DNA of 64,000 bases from Dictyobacter vulcani (GCF_008974265.1 NZ_BKZW01000002.1:62001-126000); one strand, 5' to 3'; shown: positions 41,304 to 51,332, counted from the first letter of the stretch. The notes: a model not told the origin generated them from the letters alone. A program made the numbers and translations.

Positions 41304-42890
41304 ATGTCACATTCCAACAAAAATCCAGATCCTTCCGAATCATTTAACCAACCACTAGAGCCTTCAGAAAACACCTGGGATCAAACTGCTGACAGCCCTA
41401 CCGAGTCCAGACCAGTAATCCACTCTACGCCACAATTCCCACAGTCGGGAAACATTCCTGGTAGTGCGTCCCAAAATGTTCCTCAACAACCACGGTCACC
41501 CACGGACTCTTCATATCCACCTATGGACGAAAGATCGGATATTTATCGCGCTAATGCACCAACTGAGCAGCCACCTGCTTATCGTTCAGTGAACAACGCA
41601 TCAACACCATATTATGTGCCTCCGAGTGTACCACCACCGTATACTCAGGATGCGACACAACCGACTATGCCACCTCCTTACCCTACGGGTAATGGACATG
41701 CGGGTGACGTTGCTGGTGCTACGACTCCCCGCTCGCTATCCAATCCAGCCAGTGATACCCGGCAAAACGCTTATTATGGTCAAAATATGGCTCCGATGGG
41801 CGCACCACCGATGGGAAATAACTATCCACGCAGTCGTACCGGAGGCGGAGCCAGATGGGTTGGTATCCCATTGCTGGCGCTCCTCTTTGGCGCACTCGGT
41901 GGGTGGCTCGTCTCAAGTGGAGCCACCACGAATCCAGCGGGCGCGATCTTTAATCCGGATGGCAATCAGAGCATTGAACGCGTGGCGGCCAAAGTTCGTA
42001 CCTCGGTTGTGCAGATCAATGTAGCGACCCCCAGAGGGAGTGGCATTGGTTCAGGTGTGATCATTGATCCACGTGGCTATATTGTCACCAATAACCATGT
42101 GGTAGGAAACGGCCAGATTTATCAGGTTGTGCTCTATGATAATACCAAAGTACCAGCAAAACTGGTGGGCATCGATCCTCAGGATGATCTGGCGGTCATC
42201 AAGATTATTCCTCCCAATCATATGTCCGTGGCAAAGATTGGTGACTCCTCACGCCTGCAAGTGGGTCAGCCAGTCCTGGCCATTGGTAATCCACTGGGCA
42301 TTACCCAGACCGTTACCAGTGGTATTGTCAGCGCGCTGGGTCGCAATGTTGGTGAGGGACAAAATAGTATGATCATCAACGCCATCCAGACCGATGCAGC
42401 CATCAATCCAGGCAATAGTGGGGGCGCCCTGGTCGATATGCGCGGCAACCTGATCGGTATCCCTACCCTGGTACCCATTGATCCTGAATTTAAAACACCA
42501 GCCACGGGAGTCGGCTTTGCCATCCCATCCAATCGCGTCAAATTTATTGCGCCCCAATTGATTAAAGCGGGTCGCGTCACAGACTCTGGTCGAGCAGATA
42601 TGGGTGTCTCAATTATCAGTATCGATCCAGATATCGCATCACAGGCACAACTTCCGATAGATCATGGCGCACTCATCGTCAATGTAAATCCCAATAGTCC
42701 AGCCGCACAGGCGGGTCTGAGACGTGGAGACATTGTGGTACAGGCAGACAACCAGCAAGTCACTGATACCTCAAGCCTGCTGGATGCTATCGCCAACAAA
42801 CGCCCTGGGGACATCGTAACACTCCAAATTTATCGCGGGAATCAGCAGATGACGGCAAGAGTCAAATTAGGAACACAACAGTTCAGTTAA
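41304..42890 (+). CDS. HtrA/DegP-family serine protease (membrane anchored)
   Basis: 528 residues. A long proline-rich cytoplasmic region (1-180) leads to one membrane segment (about 184-204, WVGIPLLALLFGALGGWLV), then a trypsin-like protease domain with H265 (VTNNHVV), D295 (DDLAVI) and S372 (NPGNSGGAL), and a C-terminal PDZ domain (about 430-525, SPAAQAGLRRGDIVVQADNQ). All catalytic residues are present. Function: extracytoplasmic protein quality control or regulated proteolysis. The proline-rich tail is unusually long for HtrA and may bind partners. The YtxH gene follows 160 bases downstream. Confidence 0.93.
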   Translation: MSHSNKNPDPSESFNQPLEPSENTWDQTADSPTESRPVIHSTPQFPQSGNIPGSASQNVPQQPRSPTDSSYPPMDERSDIYRANAPTEQPPAYRSVNNASTPYYVPPSVPPPYTQDATQPTMPPPYPTGNGHAGDVAGATTPRSLSNPASDTRQNAYYGQNMAPMGAPPMGNNYPRSRTGGGARWVGIPLLALLFGALGGWLVSSGATTNPAGAIFNPDGNQSIERVAAKVRTSVVQINVATPRGSGIGSGVIIDPRGYIVTNNHVVGNGQIYQVVLYDNTKVPAKLVGIDPQDDLAVIKIIPPNHMSVAKIGDSSRLQVGQPVLAIGNPLGITQTVTSGIVSALGRNVGEGQNSMIINAIQTDAAINPGNSGGALVDMRGNLIGIPTLVPIDPEFKTPATGVGFAIPSNRVKFIAPQLIKAGRVTDSGRADMGVSIISIDPDIASQAQLPIDHGALIVNVNPNSPAAQAGLRRGDIVVQADNQQVTDTSSLLDAIANKRPGDIVTLQIYRGNQQMTARVKLGTQQFS

Positions 42891-43053
42891 GGTTGTGCGT
42901 AAAGAATACAGCTTCGCCGAAACCGTACAATAGGTAATATAGCTGTATTCTGAAACTCCTGCACGTGATAAAACGTGTGTTTGACAGGATTTCTTTATAG
43001 ATTACCATTGAACGACCCGGATTTACGCGTTTGTAAAGAAAGGCAAATTCACG

Positions 43054-43785
43054 ATGGGAAAGTTTCTTCAAGGCCTTTTAGTTGGTGCGGCCGCAGGTAT
43101 GCTGGTTGCGCCAATGAAGGGTGAAGAGCTACGCAATCAGCTCAAAGGACGCATTAAAGAGCTTCAGGATAAAGTATCAAACTCGAACCTGACGCTGCCT
43201 TCGCTTCAGGAACAACGTAACAACTACACGAAAAACGCAAAAGTTGAGGATGGCGAACCAATTACGCTGCCAGTGGAGACCTTTGAAAAGCCTGCGACAA
43301 GTAGTGTGCCATCCCCAATGAAAAATACTCAGCCTTCTGCAACATCTAGCGTGGCCAACAATACAACTGATAGTACTTCCACTCCTGCCAGTGCAAGTTC
43401 ACCTACTTACACGGGTACAGCAAAAGTAGCAAGCCCTAAACCATTTATATCAAGTGATCAGACCGAGAGCAAACGGCCTGCACCATTGGATACAACATCA
43501 ACCACAGCTAAACCAGATATAAGCACGAACACAGGATCTACCCAGCCCAGAATACCAACGCCAGGGACAACTCAGCCCAGACGCTATACCTATGATCGTA
43601 CGCTGGGTGAAGAGGATAACGAACCCATTACCTTACCAGTTGAAACGTTTGAGAATCCCAAACCTGCTCAAAAGCGCGATACAAATGGTTCAGCCAATAG
43701 CAGTAAAAACAGCCTGGATCCGAATAAGCGCGTCACAAATTCGGTGCCGCGTAGTAAGTCAGAGGACAAACCTCGTAAGTCCTGA
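43054..43785 (+). CDS. YtxH-domain protein with low-complexity tail
   Basis: 243 residues. The first 50 residues are a YtxH domain: a membrane-associated glycine/alanine helix GKFLQGLLVGAAAGMLVAPM followed by KGEELRNQLKGRIKELQDKV. The rest is a Ser/Thr/Pro-rich disordered tail that contains two copies of an EPITLPVETFE motif (near residues 68 and 190). YtxH proteins are general-stress-associated in Bacillus; mechanism unknown. The ATG has AAAGGCAAATTC upstream. It may be co-transcribed with the HtrA-type protease. Confidence 0.8.
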   Translation: MGKFLQGLLVGAAAGMLVAPMKGEELRNQLKGRIKELQDKVSNSNLTLPSLQEQRNNYTKNAKVEDGEPITLPVETFEKPATSSVPSPMKNTQPSATSSVANNTTDSTSTPASASSPTYTGTAKVASPKPFISSDQTESKRPAPLDTTSTTAKPDISTNTGSTQPRIPTPGTTQPRRYTYDRTLGEEDNEPITLPVETFENPKPAQKRDTNGSANSSKNSLDPNKRVTNSVPRSKSEDKPRKS

Positions 43786-43823
43786 TAAACAAAAACGTGA
43801 TCAGATGGTTCCTATACGTCACG

Positions 43824-43861
43824 AGCATGAGTGCGCCGCCAATTGGTGGCGCGCTCATGCT
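43824..43861 (+). terminator. Long hairpin after the YtxH gene
   Basis: agcatgagtgcgccgcca pairs with ggtggcgcgctcatgct (one bulge or mismatch), a strong stem 38 bases after the stop codon. Few T residues follow, so it may be a stability element. Confidence 0.5.
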
Positions 43862-43919
43862 TTCCACGAAACAATACACCACGCCATTCACCTGGTGCTC
43901 TGTCAACGTTGATGAGAAA

Positions 43920-44010
43920 GGCAGGGGTGCTGGGGATGGCAATCCCCTGACGGGGTTCCAGGGCTGTGCCCTGGCCTCCCTCCCCTCTCCCGCCCGCTAC
44001 GCGGGCGAAC
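43920..44010. repeat. GC-rich three-hairpin element, copy 2
   Basis: Hairpin 1 gggga-tggcaa-tcccc (43932-43947), then cggggttcc, hairpin 2 ccagggctgtgccctgg (43958-43974), pyrimidine stretch ctccctcccctctcc, hairpin 3 gcccgc-tac-gcgggc (43992-44006). Same architecture and same linkers as copy 1 at 41061-41155, with compensated base changes in the stems. Confidence 0.75.
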
Positions 44011-44223
44011 CTTTCCAATGGAGCCTGATAGAATACTGATTCTTGCATTGGCCCAAAACACTCACAAAATACTTGACGCCGATAGTTGTTATCGATGATG
44101 CTATAGAGAGAAAATAATCTGGTATTTATTGTGTGCTGGCAGCATGCATATACAATTTCCGTGCAGATGAGTAATATCAATCCAAACGGACAACTATTTT
44201 TTTCAGAGAAAAGGATCTCCCGT

Positions 44224-44865
44224 ATGAAACTGGTAATCTTTGGGGCCACAGGTGGTACCGGCCGAGCCCTGGTGGAACAGGCATTGGAGGCTGGTCACGA
44301 TGTTACAGCCGCCGTACGCAACCCTGCCAATTATCCTATCCAGCATGAGCGCTTGCATATCGAAAAAGCGGATGTCTTTGATCCGGCAGCGGTTGACGCC
44401 GTGATGAAAGGAAAAAATGCGGTGCTCTCGGCCCTGGGAACCCACAAGCGCGGCCTGCTGGGAGCATTTAAACCAGATGGTATTTATTCAGAAGGTATTA
44501 AGAATATTCTTCAGGGCATGCAGAAGAATGGCATCCGCCGCCTGGTATGTGTCACAGCAGCGGCCGCCGATGATCAATTTGTCCCTCAGGGCTTCTATGG
44601 CTCGGTAATCATTCCCTTGTTCATGCGCAAACTATATGCGGATATGAAGTTGATGCATCGAGAGATCAGTAAAAGTAATTTTGACTGGGTTGTTGTGCGT
44701 CCCGCTCAATTAACGGATTATCCACGTACCGATGAATATCGGATTTCGCTGCGCCCCTCATCAAAAGATCGCACCACCAGGCGCGCTGATCTGGCCGCAT
44801 TCATGCTTAAAGAGCTTACAGATACCCAATATTTACGAAAATTACCCGTCATTGCTGACCAATGA
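44224..44865 (+). CDS. NAD(P)-binding atypical SDR (NmrA/SDR_a5-like)
   Basis: 213 residues. N-terminal dinucleotide motif MKLVIFGATGGTGRALVEQA, then VTAAVRNPANYP and an ADVFDPAAVDAVMKGKNAVL segment; LVCVTAAAADDQ occupies the usual catalytic strand, but there is no YxxxK, as in atypical SDRs. Probably a quinone/flavin-type reductase or a redox sensor; substrate unknown. The start at 44224 is set by AAAGGA eight bases upstream and the family N terminus; the frame runs 31 codons further upstream. Confidence 0.85.
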   Translation: MKLVIFGATGGTGRALVEQALEAGHDVTAAVRNPANYPIQHERLHIEKADVFDPAAVDAVMKGKNAVLSALGTHKRGLLGAFKPDGIYSEGIKNILQGMQKNGIRRLVCVTAAAADDQFVPQGFYGSVIIPLFMRKLYADMKLMHREISKSNFDWVVVRPAQLTDYPRTDEYRISLRPSSKDRTTRRADLAAFMLKELTDTQYLRKLPVIADQ

Positions 44866-44932
44866 TTCAACCGCATATTCTTAGAAAGCCATAGCAAACA
44901 CTGCTCTTACAATTGAATAGAACGCACGTCAA

Positions 44933-44973
44933 AATAAAGGCACCATGCGCATGGAGCAGATGGTGCCTTTATT
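44933..44973 (+). terminator. Terminator after the SDR gene
   Basis: Perfect 14-bp stem aataaaggcaccat (44933-44946) / atggtgcctttatt (44960-44973) followed by TTGCCTTTC. Confidence 0.8.
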
Positions 44974-45186
44974 TTGCCTTTCATATTCATTTTCTCTTGC
45001 TTACATTCCAGTTATAAAGCGCAGGAAAAATTGTCTTCTTTTATTGTATTATCGGTCAATTTCTAGTATATTAAACATCACCAATTTCTTATTATCCATA
45101 AGGGGCCTATTGCAAATAACCATACATCGTTCACTGTCTCTACATAGTTGAATAGCAAAGCCAGATAAAAAGAAAGCATTAAACTT

Positions 45187-48100
45187 ATGAATGAGGACAA
45201 TCATGCGCTTATAAGCTCACCCCTTAAGCTAAGGCAAAACGGACCGACAGCAAACATGCTGCCAGCAACGCCTCTTCCTCAATCACCCTCTCCTGCTGGA
45301 AAGCACAACGACACTGAACTTAGTGCGTTATTGCAGAACAGCCTGAAGCAACTCCAACGCTACCACACACCAATCTATCGGGCGGTCGAGTATATTTATT
45401 TTGCCGGTCAGTATGAACTGGCTGTTCCAGAGTCATTACTGATCCTGCTGGCATCAGATTGTTCCATCGAAACCCTACTGGCTCATCCCGCTAATTCAGG
45501 ACTGATTTACCGAGATCCAAATATTCCTGCGCTCATTCGTACGTTACACGCGGATATTGCCCGCGAAGCACTTGCGTTTTACCAATCAGATCAGCAGCAG
45601 TTGATCGGCACCTATATTCACGTTATCGATGCCACCAGGAGGGAACAGCGTACGTTTCTGCAACGCCTCTTAGAATATCTGGTCCGGGAGAAATCATTCT
45701 CATTTGTGCATCTGCTTTTGGTAGACCATGAACAAAAGTGTCGCGAGATCATCGCTCACTGTGGCAATGCAGAATTGCTGAACTGGACCCAACTGTATAC
45801 GATGGTGGGAGATCTTGCCAGCGCGGACCAGATCACCATCCAGGGCTTACATAAGCTTCCTGAATCAGATTTAGATTGGATGGCGGCTATCAAACAAACT
45901 GAGCAGAAAGGCAGTCCTGAATATAAGGCGGCACTTCTGAGCCGAGTTTCCCAATGGCTTGCACATAATCCACAGGACACGAATGTGCGCCATGCCTACC
46001 TGGGCTTTATTGAGCGCCATGGTACGCTGGCCGATATTTCCCGCTTGATTAGAGAGACAGCGCAGTGGCTGGAGGAGAATCCGCAAAATGTTAATGTACG
46101 TCAGATTTATTTGAAGTTTATCGAGCATTGGGGAACCTCGGAACAGGTAGCTACGCTGTTACACTCGACCGCACGCTGGCTGGTTGAGAATCCAGATGAT
46201 ACCCAGGTGCGGCAAACATTTTTAGGCCTGGTTGAACGTGTCGGAACTCCTGACTATATTAATGCCTGGATTGAAAGCACGTTCGTATGGCTTGAGGAGC
46301 ATTCTGAGGATGTCCATGTACGGCAAGCATATCTTATTCTTGTCGAGCGCTGTGGCAGTCCTGAGCAAATTAACCGTGTGATTGCAACCACGGCACACTG
46401 GCTTGAGATGCATCCACAGATCTCGAATATTCGCCAGGTATACTTTAAATTCGTCGAACATTGTGGTAGTCTCAGTCAGATCGCGACGCTATTAACCACC
46501 ACGGCCGACTGGCTCGCCAGCAATCCACAGGATTGCTATGTGCGCCAGGCCTATTTGAAATCCTTGGAGCGGCGGGGAAGTAAAGAACAAATCAGCGCGA
46601 TCCTGGATGTCGCCGAGTTCCAGGCCGTGATGACTATTCCAGATAGCAATGTTCTGCATATCTACCTGGATATGATGCGGCGCTATGGCTCAGAAGAACA
46701 GATTGTGGCTGCTATTGCTTTGACCACGGAGAGCCTGCATGCCAATCCACAGAACTATTCGATCCGCACAACCCACCTGGAACTCGTGAGCCATTACGCC
46801 CATGTTGAGCAAATACAACAGGCGATAGATGAGACCGCGGCCTGGCTGACGATCAATCTACAGACGAGTTCGATTCGCGCCACCTATCTTAAAATTGTGG
46901 AACAATATGGGAGCCGCGAACAGATTCATACCGCGATTCAGTCCACCAAAGCCTGGCTACAAATGAATCCCCAGAGTATCAATACCCGGGCCATCTATCT
47001 GAATTTGATCGGCCAATGGGGGACACATAAAGAGATCATAGATGCGCTAGCGAATACATCTATCTGGCTGACTGCCCATCCACAGGATCCCTATGTGCGC
47101 AATGCTTATTTGAAGTTACTCTATCGCTATGGGATTCGTGAAAATGTCGTCGAGGTTATTGATATGACAACCGCGTGGCTGGCTATCCATCCCGATGAGG
47201 CTCGCGTGCGCGCAACGTATCTTAAATTGATCGAGCGCTATGGAACGGCTCAACAGGTGGACACTGCTATCGTAGCCACGAGTACGCTGCCGGCGGTCCA
47301 TGTACAGGAGTCCGCGATACGCATATCGTATATGGGATTGGTACAGAAACGTGGTCTGCCACAGCATATCACCATGGCGATCGATCAAGCCCTCATCTGG
47401 CTAACCCCGAAACGTCAAAGTGCTGAAGTTAAAATCTATCTGGAACTACTGGAACAACATGCGACCGCAGACCAGATCGTAGCTTTCATCGATGCCTTGA
47501 AAGCGTGGTTAGCTTTCCATAAAAAGAATACCCATATCTTTGTGAGCTATCTCAAATTACTTACACACTATGGCACACCTGAGCAGTCAGCAGACCTTCG
47601 ATCAACCCTCGACGACTGGCTTCCTCTCTTACAACACAACAACACCGCATTGATTTCTATGATTGAGTTCATCATTCGTGCGGGCAATCCGGACCAGGCA
47701 ACGTATCTGATTGATTGTCTTGAGGGGTGGTTACCTGAGCAGACAGCCGATGAAAATGTGTTGGTCCACTACCTCAACCTGGTAGGCAAACGTGGAACTC
47801 CGGTGGCTATTCAACGAGCACTGGCCTTCATTACTGATCTTTTAACTACGGATAACACCACTTCGTACCTGCTCTCAGCCTATCTGAATCTCCTCGGCCG
47901 CTATGGCTCAGCCGAACAGATTCAGCGGGCGCTGCATTTCAGCACAGGCTGGCTGACGCTGCATCCAGCGAATCCTTTTCTGCTAACGGTCTATCTACAA
48001 CAGATCAAATACCATGGCACGCATGAACAGATTCTGCAGGCGCTGCAATTTACGACCGACTGGCTCGCCGATGGGACGCCTGATAGCTATTTAATGACGA

Positions 48101-49245
48101 TGTATCTGAGTTTAACCAGACGCTATAGTTCACGCGAACAGGTGCTCATAGCCCTTGATCTCACCGCCCGCTGGCTGGCCAAGCATCAGATAGACAACTT
48201 TGTGCTGGAAACCTATCTGGATCTGGTGGAGGCGTGCGGCTCAACACCACAGATTTTACGTGCCTTACTCATCACCACCGATTTTCTGCTTGCGCTACCG
48301 GCAACTGAACATACCACGATTCCTGCTGTCTACTTAAAACTCCTCAAACATTATGGCACTGCCGGCCAGTTGCACGTGGCCCTTGACTTTACAGCCTCCT
48401 GGTTAGATACTCATAAGGATGATGTGTTTGTACGGGCAGCCTATTTGCGCCTGGTTGAACATTATGGAGACCGTAAGCTGATTGATAAGCACATTACGCT
48501 TACTGCGGATTGGCTCAAGCAACACTGGGATTGCATTCACGTCTGGACCTCGTATCTGAAATTACTGGAGCAGCATGGGACGCCTGAGCAGCGGGTCTCC
48601 ATCCTGGATGACCTGGAAAACTGGTTAGCGCACCATCCAACTTACAATAATGTCTGGCTCACCTATCTGGCTATCGTGCGCCAATATGGCACGGATAAAC
48701 ATATTGCCAGGGCCTTGCTGAACAGTGCGGACTGGTTGGAGCAACATCCAGAAATGGAGAATCTGCGCACAAGTTATCTTATGCTCTTAGAAGAACATGG
48801 TGAGACGTTGCATGAATATAAATATTATGATCAGGCCCTCACCATCTATGCACAGGCACTTCAAAGGGATCCAGCTAACGTTGCATTCTATTATCATCAG
48901 GGCATTACACTACGAAAACTCTATCGCTACGATGAGGCGCTGGCGACCTTTGAGCAGATTGTAACGCTGGCTCCAGAGGATGCGACAGCGTATATCAATA
49001 TCGGCAAAATTCTCTATAGCCTCAAAAGATATACGGATGCGCTGGCAGCCTATGAGCAGGCTCTTCAGCTTAATCCGCTGGCAGCGCAGGCGCATGGAGA
49101 TAAAGGCACGATATTGCGCCGCCTGGGTCGGCATGATGAGGCACTGGATGCCTATGCCCGGGCCATCCAACTTGATCCGCAGGATCCTGTGGTGCGCAGC
49201 AAATATGATGAATTGCAAAAGCGTTACGGTAAACATAAACACTGA
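45187..49245 (+). CDS. Giant solenoid protein: about 26 repeats of ~37 residues plus TPRs
   Basis: 1352 residues, no signal peptide or membrane segment. An N-terminal unique region (about 1-240) is followed by about 26 degenerate repeats with the pattern T-x-x-WL-x-x-HP-x-x-x-x-VR-x-x-YL-x-L-x-E-x-x-G-(T/S)-x-x-Q-I-x-x-A-I (clear examples are TARWLVENPDDTQVRQTF and TAWLAIHPDEARVRATYLK). The repeat length and spacing point to a helical-pair (TPR/HAT-like) superhelix. The last 130 residues hold three to four ordinary TPRs (ALTIYAQALQRDPANVAFYY). Such scaffolds bind proteins; the partner is unknown. The dinB start lies 25 bases after the stop, which suggests co-transcription. Confidence 0.85.
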   Translation: MNEDNHALISSPLKLRQNGPTANMLPATPLPQSPSPAGKHNDTELSALLQNSLKQLQRYHTPIYRAVEYIYFAGQYELAVPESLLILLASDCSIETLLAHPANSGLIYRDPNIPALIRTLHADIAREALAFYQSDQQQLIGTYIHVIDATRREQRTFLQRLLEYLVREKSFSFVHLLLVDHEQKCREIIAHCGNAELLNWTQLYTMVGDLASADQITIQGLHKLPESDLDWMAAIKQTEQKGSPEYKAALLSRVSQWLAHNPQDTNVRHAYLGFIERHGTLADISRLIRETAQWLEENPQNVNVRQIYLKFIEHWGTSEQVATLLHSTARWLVENPDDTQVRQTFLGLVERVGTPDYINAWIESTFVWLEEHSEDVHVRQAYLILVERCGSPEQINRVIATTAHWLEMHPQISNIRQVYFKFVEHCGSLSQIATLLTTTADWLASNPQDCYVRQAYLKSLERRGSKEQISAILDVAEFQAVMTIPDSNVLHIYLDMMRRYGSEEQIVAAIALTTESLHANPQNYSIRTTHLELVSHYAHVEQIQQAIDETAAWLTINLQTSSIRATYLKIVEQYGSREQIHTAIQSTKAWLQMNPQSINTRAIYLNLIGQWGTHKEIIDALANTSIWLTAHPQDPYVRNAYLKLLYRYGIRENVVEVIDMTTAWLAIHPDEARVRATYLKLIERYGTAQQVDTAIVATSTLPAVHVQESAIRISYMGLVQKRGLPQHITMAIDQALIWLTPKRQSAEVKIYLELLEQHATADQIVAFIDALKAWLAFHKKNTHIFVSYLKLLTHYGTPEQSADLRSTLDDWLPLLQHNNTALISMIEFIIRAGNPDQATYLIDCLEGWLPEQTADENVLVHYLNLVGKRGTPVAIQRALAFITDLLTTDNTTSYLLSAYLNLLGRYGSAEQIQRALHFSTGWLTLHPANPFLLTVYLQQIKYHGTHEQILQALQFTTDWLADGTPDSYLMTMYLSLTRRYSSREQVLIALDLTARWLAKHQIDNFVLETYLDLVEACGSTPQILRALLITTDFLLALPATEHTTIPAVYLKLLKHYGTAGQLHVALDFTASWLDTHKDDVFVRAAYLRLVEHYGDRKLIDKHITLTADWLKQHWDCIHVWTSYLKLLEQHGTPEQRVSILDDLENWLAHHPTYNNVWLTYLAIVRQYGTDKHIARALLNSADWLEQHPEMENLRTSYLMLLEEHGETLHEYKYYDQALTIYAQALQRDPANVAFYYHQGITLRKLYRYDEALATFEQIVTLAPEDATAYINIGKILYSLKRYTDALAAYEQALQLNPLAAQAHGDKGTILRRLGRHDEALDAYARAIQLDPQDPVVRSKYDELQKRYGKHKH

Positions 49246-49270
49246 AGCACAAGGAGTAAAGCAAGCGACC

Positions 49271-50380
49271 ATGCCACCGATGCGGAAAATTATCCATGTG
49301 GATATGGATGCTTTTTACGCCGCCATTGAGCAGCGGGATCATCCAGAGTGGCGCGGGAAGCCAGTTGTGGTTGGTGGCGATCCACAGCGGCGCGGCGTGG
49401 TCGCCACCTGCTCATATGAGGCCCGACGCTATGGTATTCATTCAGCCATGGCCGCGCAAAAAGCCTATCAGCGCTGCCCCCATGCCATTTTTGTTCCTCC
49501 ACGCTTCGAGGTCTATCGCTCGGTCTCCGCGCAGATTATGCATATCTTTCGCAGCTATACCGACCTGGTTGAACCGCTTTCACTGGATGAGGCCTATCTG
49601 GATGTAACCTTCAATCATAAAAATATTCCATCAGCGACCCTGGTCGCACGTGCCATCAAACAGCAGATCTATGCCGAGACCCAATTGCGCGCTTCGGCCG
49701 GCGTTTCTTTTAATAAATTTATCGCCAAACTGGCGTCAGATTATCATAAACCAGATGGTCTGACAGTGGTGCCACCGGAAAAGGCCAGCGACTTCTTAGA
49801 ACACTTACCAGTCAACAAATTCTTTGGCGTTGGCAAGGTGACGGCAGCCCGCCTGCATGAATTGCACATCGATACAGGGGCAGACCTGAAGCGTATGACG
49901 GAAGAAGAGTTACAGCGCTTATTTCACAAGCAAGGAAGCATACTCTACCACTATGTGCGCGGAGAAGATGATCGTCCCGTCCAACCTACACGCATCCGCA
50001 AATCGGTCGGCAAAGAAACTACGCTGGCGGATGATGTCAGTGATCCCGAACGCCTGTTACAAATTATGCAACAGATGGCTGGTCAGGTGGAGCGCCGTTT
50101 AAAAGAACTGGAACTGACAGGCAGAACAGTAACGCTAAAACTGCGCTGGAGCAACTTTCAATTGCTTACGCGCAGCATCACTACCTCGCAAGCAATCCAG
50201 GACGCGGATACCATGGTTGCCATCCTCAAGCCGGTTCTGCTCAATCAACTCGCAGGTGGTCCAAAACGCGTCCGTCTGGTTGGTGTAACTGTCTCACATT
50301 TTGTAAATCATGATATGGAAGAAGAAGCAGAACGCATCCGCCCGCTCCCACTCTGGGACGAATCCACCTGGTTGGCGTAA
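49271..50380 (+). CDS. dinB: DNA polymerase IV (Y family)
   Basis: Error-prone translesion polymerase, 369 residues. Catalytic carboxylates D11 (HVDMDAFYAAIE) and D106/E107 (PLSLDEAYLDV) are present; the little-finger part has SVGKETTLADDVSDPERLLQ. The start at 49271 is preferred because upstream residues of the same frame overlap the preceding gene; AAGGAG lies 14 bases upstream, a little far. A second ATG at 49280 is possible. No LexA box could be recognised. Sits directly behind the giant repeat gene. Confidence 0.95.
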   Translation: MPPMRKIIHVDMDAFYAAIEQRDHPEWRGKPVVVGGDPQRRGVVATCSYEARRYGIHSAMAAQKAYQRCPHAIFVPPRFEVYRSVSAQIMHIFRSYTDLVEPLSLDEAYLDVTFNHKNIPSATLVARAIKQQIYAETQLRASAGVSFNKFIAKLASDYHKPDGLTVVPPEKASDFLEHLPVNKFFGVGKVTAARLHELHIDTGADLKRMTEEELQRLFHKQGSILYHYVRGEDDRPVQPTRIRKSVGKETTLADDVSDPERLLQIMQQMAGQVERRLKELELTGRTVTLKLRWSNFQLLTRSITTSQAIQDADTMVAILKPVLLNQLAGGPKRVRLVGVTVSHFVNHDMEEEAERIRPLPLWDESTWLA

Positions 50381-50406
50381 TACGTTCTATAGCAAAAACG
50401 TTTCCT

Positions 50407-50458
50407 GGTGGAGTGTGTTTGGGGCACGGCAGCAGCCGCGCCCCAAACACACTCCACC
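50407..50458. terminator. 19-bp perfect bidirectional hairpin
   Basis: ggtggagtgtgtttggggc (50407-50425) and its exact inverse (50440-50458) separate the convergent dinB and MerR genes. On the minus side CGTTTTTGC follows some bases later. Confidence 0.85.
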
Positions 50459-51274
50459 TTATACTTTCTCAACGGGGAACTGGATCTCTTCCTGTTCTCG
50501 AAACTGCTCGCCGTCCTGGAGATACACTTCACGACATGAGCCAACGTAACGATAGCCATGCGAGTAAACCCAGAGGCCGATCGCTTCATAAACTTCAGCC
50601 ACTGCCTCCTTACTATAGGGATAGACCACACTTGCGACGTTTTCCTCGGCAAGCTCATAGAGAGTGAAATCAGGTGACTCGGCTTGCTGAAGCTTGCGTC
50701 CCAGCGCCGCGTCAACTGGAACGGCAACCTCAACATACAGATCCTGCTCGCGGTATCCTTCGTGATGGTAGAGTGTCATCCAGGGGCCAATTTCTTTCAG
50801 GCCTGACTGACGAATAATCAGCTGTGTTTCAGCCTTGAATTTGAGCCAGTCTTCGAAATTGGCAACGAGATTGCGTCGTGAAGCAATCATACTGGCAGGA
50901 ATAGATTTAAGTACAACATCATATGACATATCATTATCCTGTTCCAACATCTTCAAGCGAGTCTCAACACGACTGAGTTTTTCTTCTCCCTCACGCACCT
51001 GCTGCTGAAGATCCAGGCGTTTCATCAGCAACATGCCACGAATCTGTGGCACCGGAACCTTTTCAGCCAGAAGTTGTGCGATTTGATCCAGCGAGAGGCC
51101 CAACCACTTCAGGGCAAGAATACGATTGAGTAAAGGCAATTGCTCCAATGTATAGAAGCGATAGCCGGTTGCCTCATCAATAGCCGCCGGACGCAGCAAT
51201 CCTAGCTCATCGTAATACCTGAGTGTTGATATAGGCACCTGACTGAGTCGCGAAAAGTCGCCTATCTTGATCAT
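50459..51274 (-). CDS. MerR-family regulator with effector-binding domain
   Basis: 271 residues. N-terminal MerR winged helix (MIKIGDFSRLSQVPISTLRY followed by YDELGLLRPA), a coiled-coil dimerisation helix (about 80-115), and a C-terminal GyrI-like effector domain as in BmrR/BltR. The effector domain suggests binding of lipophilic drugs or cations. The start at 51274 is the family N terminus with AAGGA 10 bases upstream. Its own promoter region holds a 19-bp palindrome in a 20-base spacer, so it probably regulates itself. No efflux pump is adjacent in the window. Confidence 0.9.
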   Translation of the reverse strand: MIKIGDFSRLSQVPISTLRYYDELGLLRPAAIDEATGYRFYTLEQLPLLNRILALKWLGLSLDQIAQLLAEKVPVPQIRGMLLMKRLDLQQQVREGEEKLSRVETRLKMLEQDNDMSYDVVLKSIPASMIASRRNLVANFEDWLKFKAETQLIIRQSGLKEIGPWMTLYHHEGYREQDLYVEVAVPVDAALGRKLQQAESPDFTLYELAEENVASVVYPYSKEAVAEVYEAIGLWVYSHGYRYVGSCREVYLQDGEQFREQEEIQFPVEKV

Positions 51275-51332
51275 CCTTGTCCAATCCTTCATATGCGCAT
51301 AGATAATATCCAGTGAAACTTCCACGCCAGAA

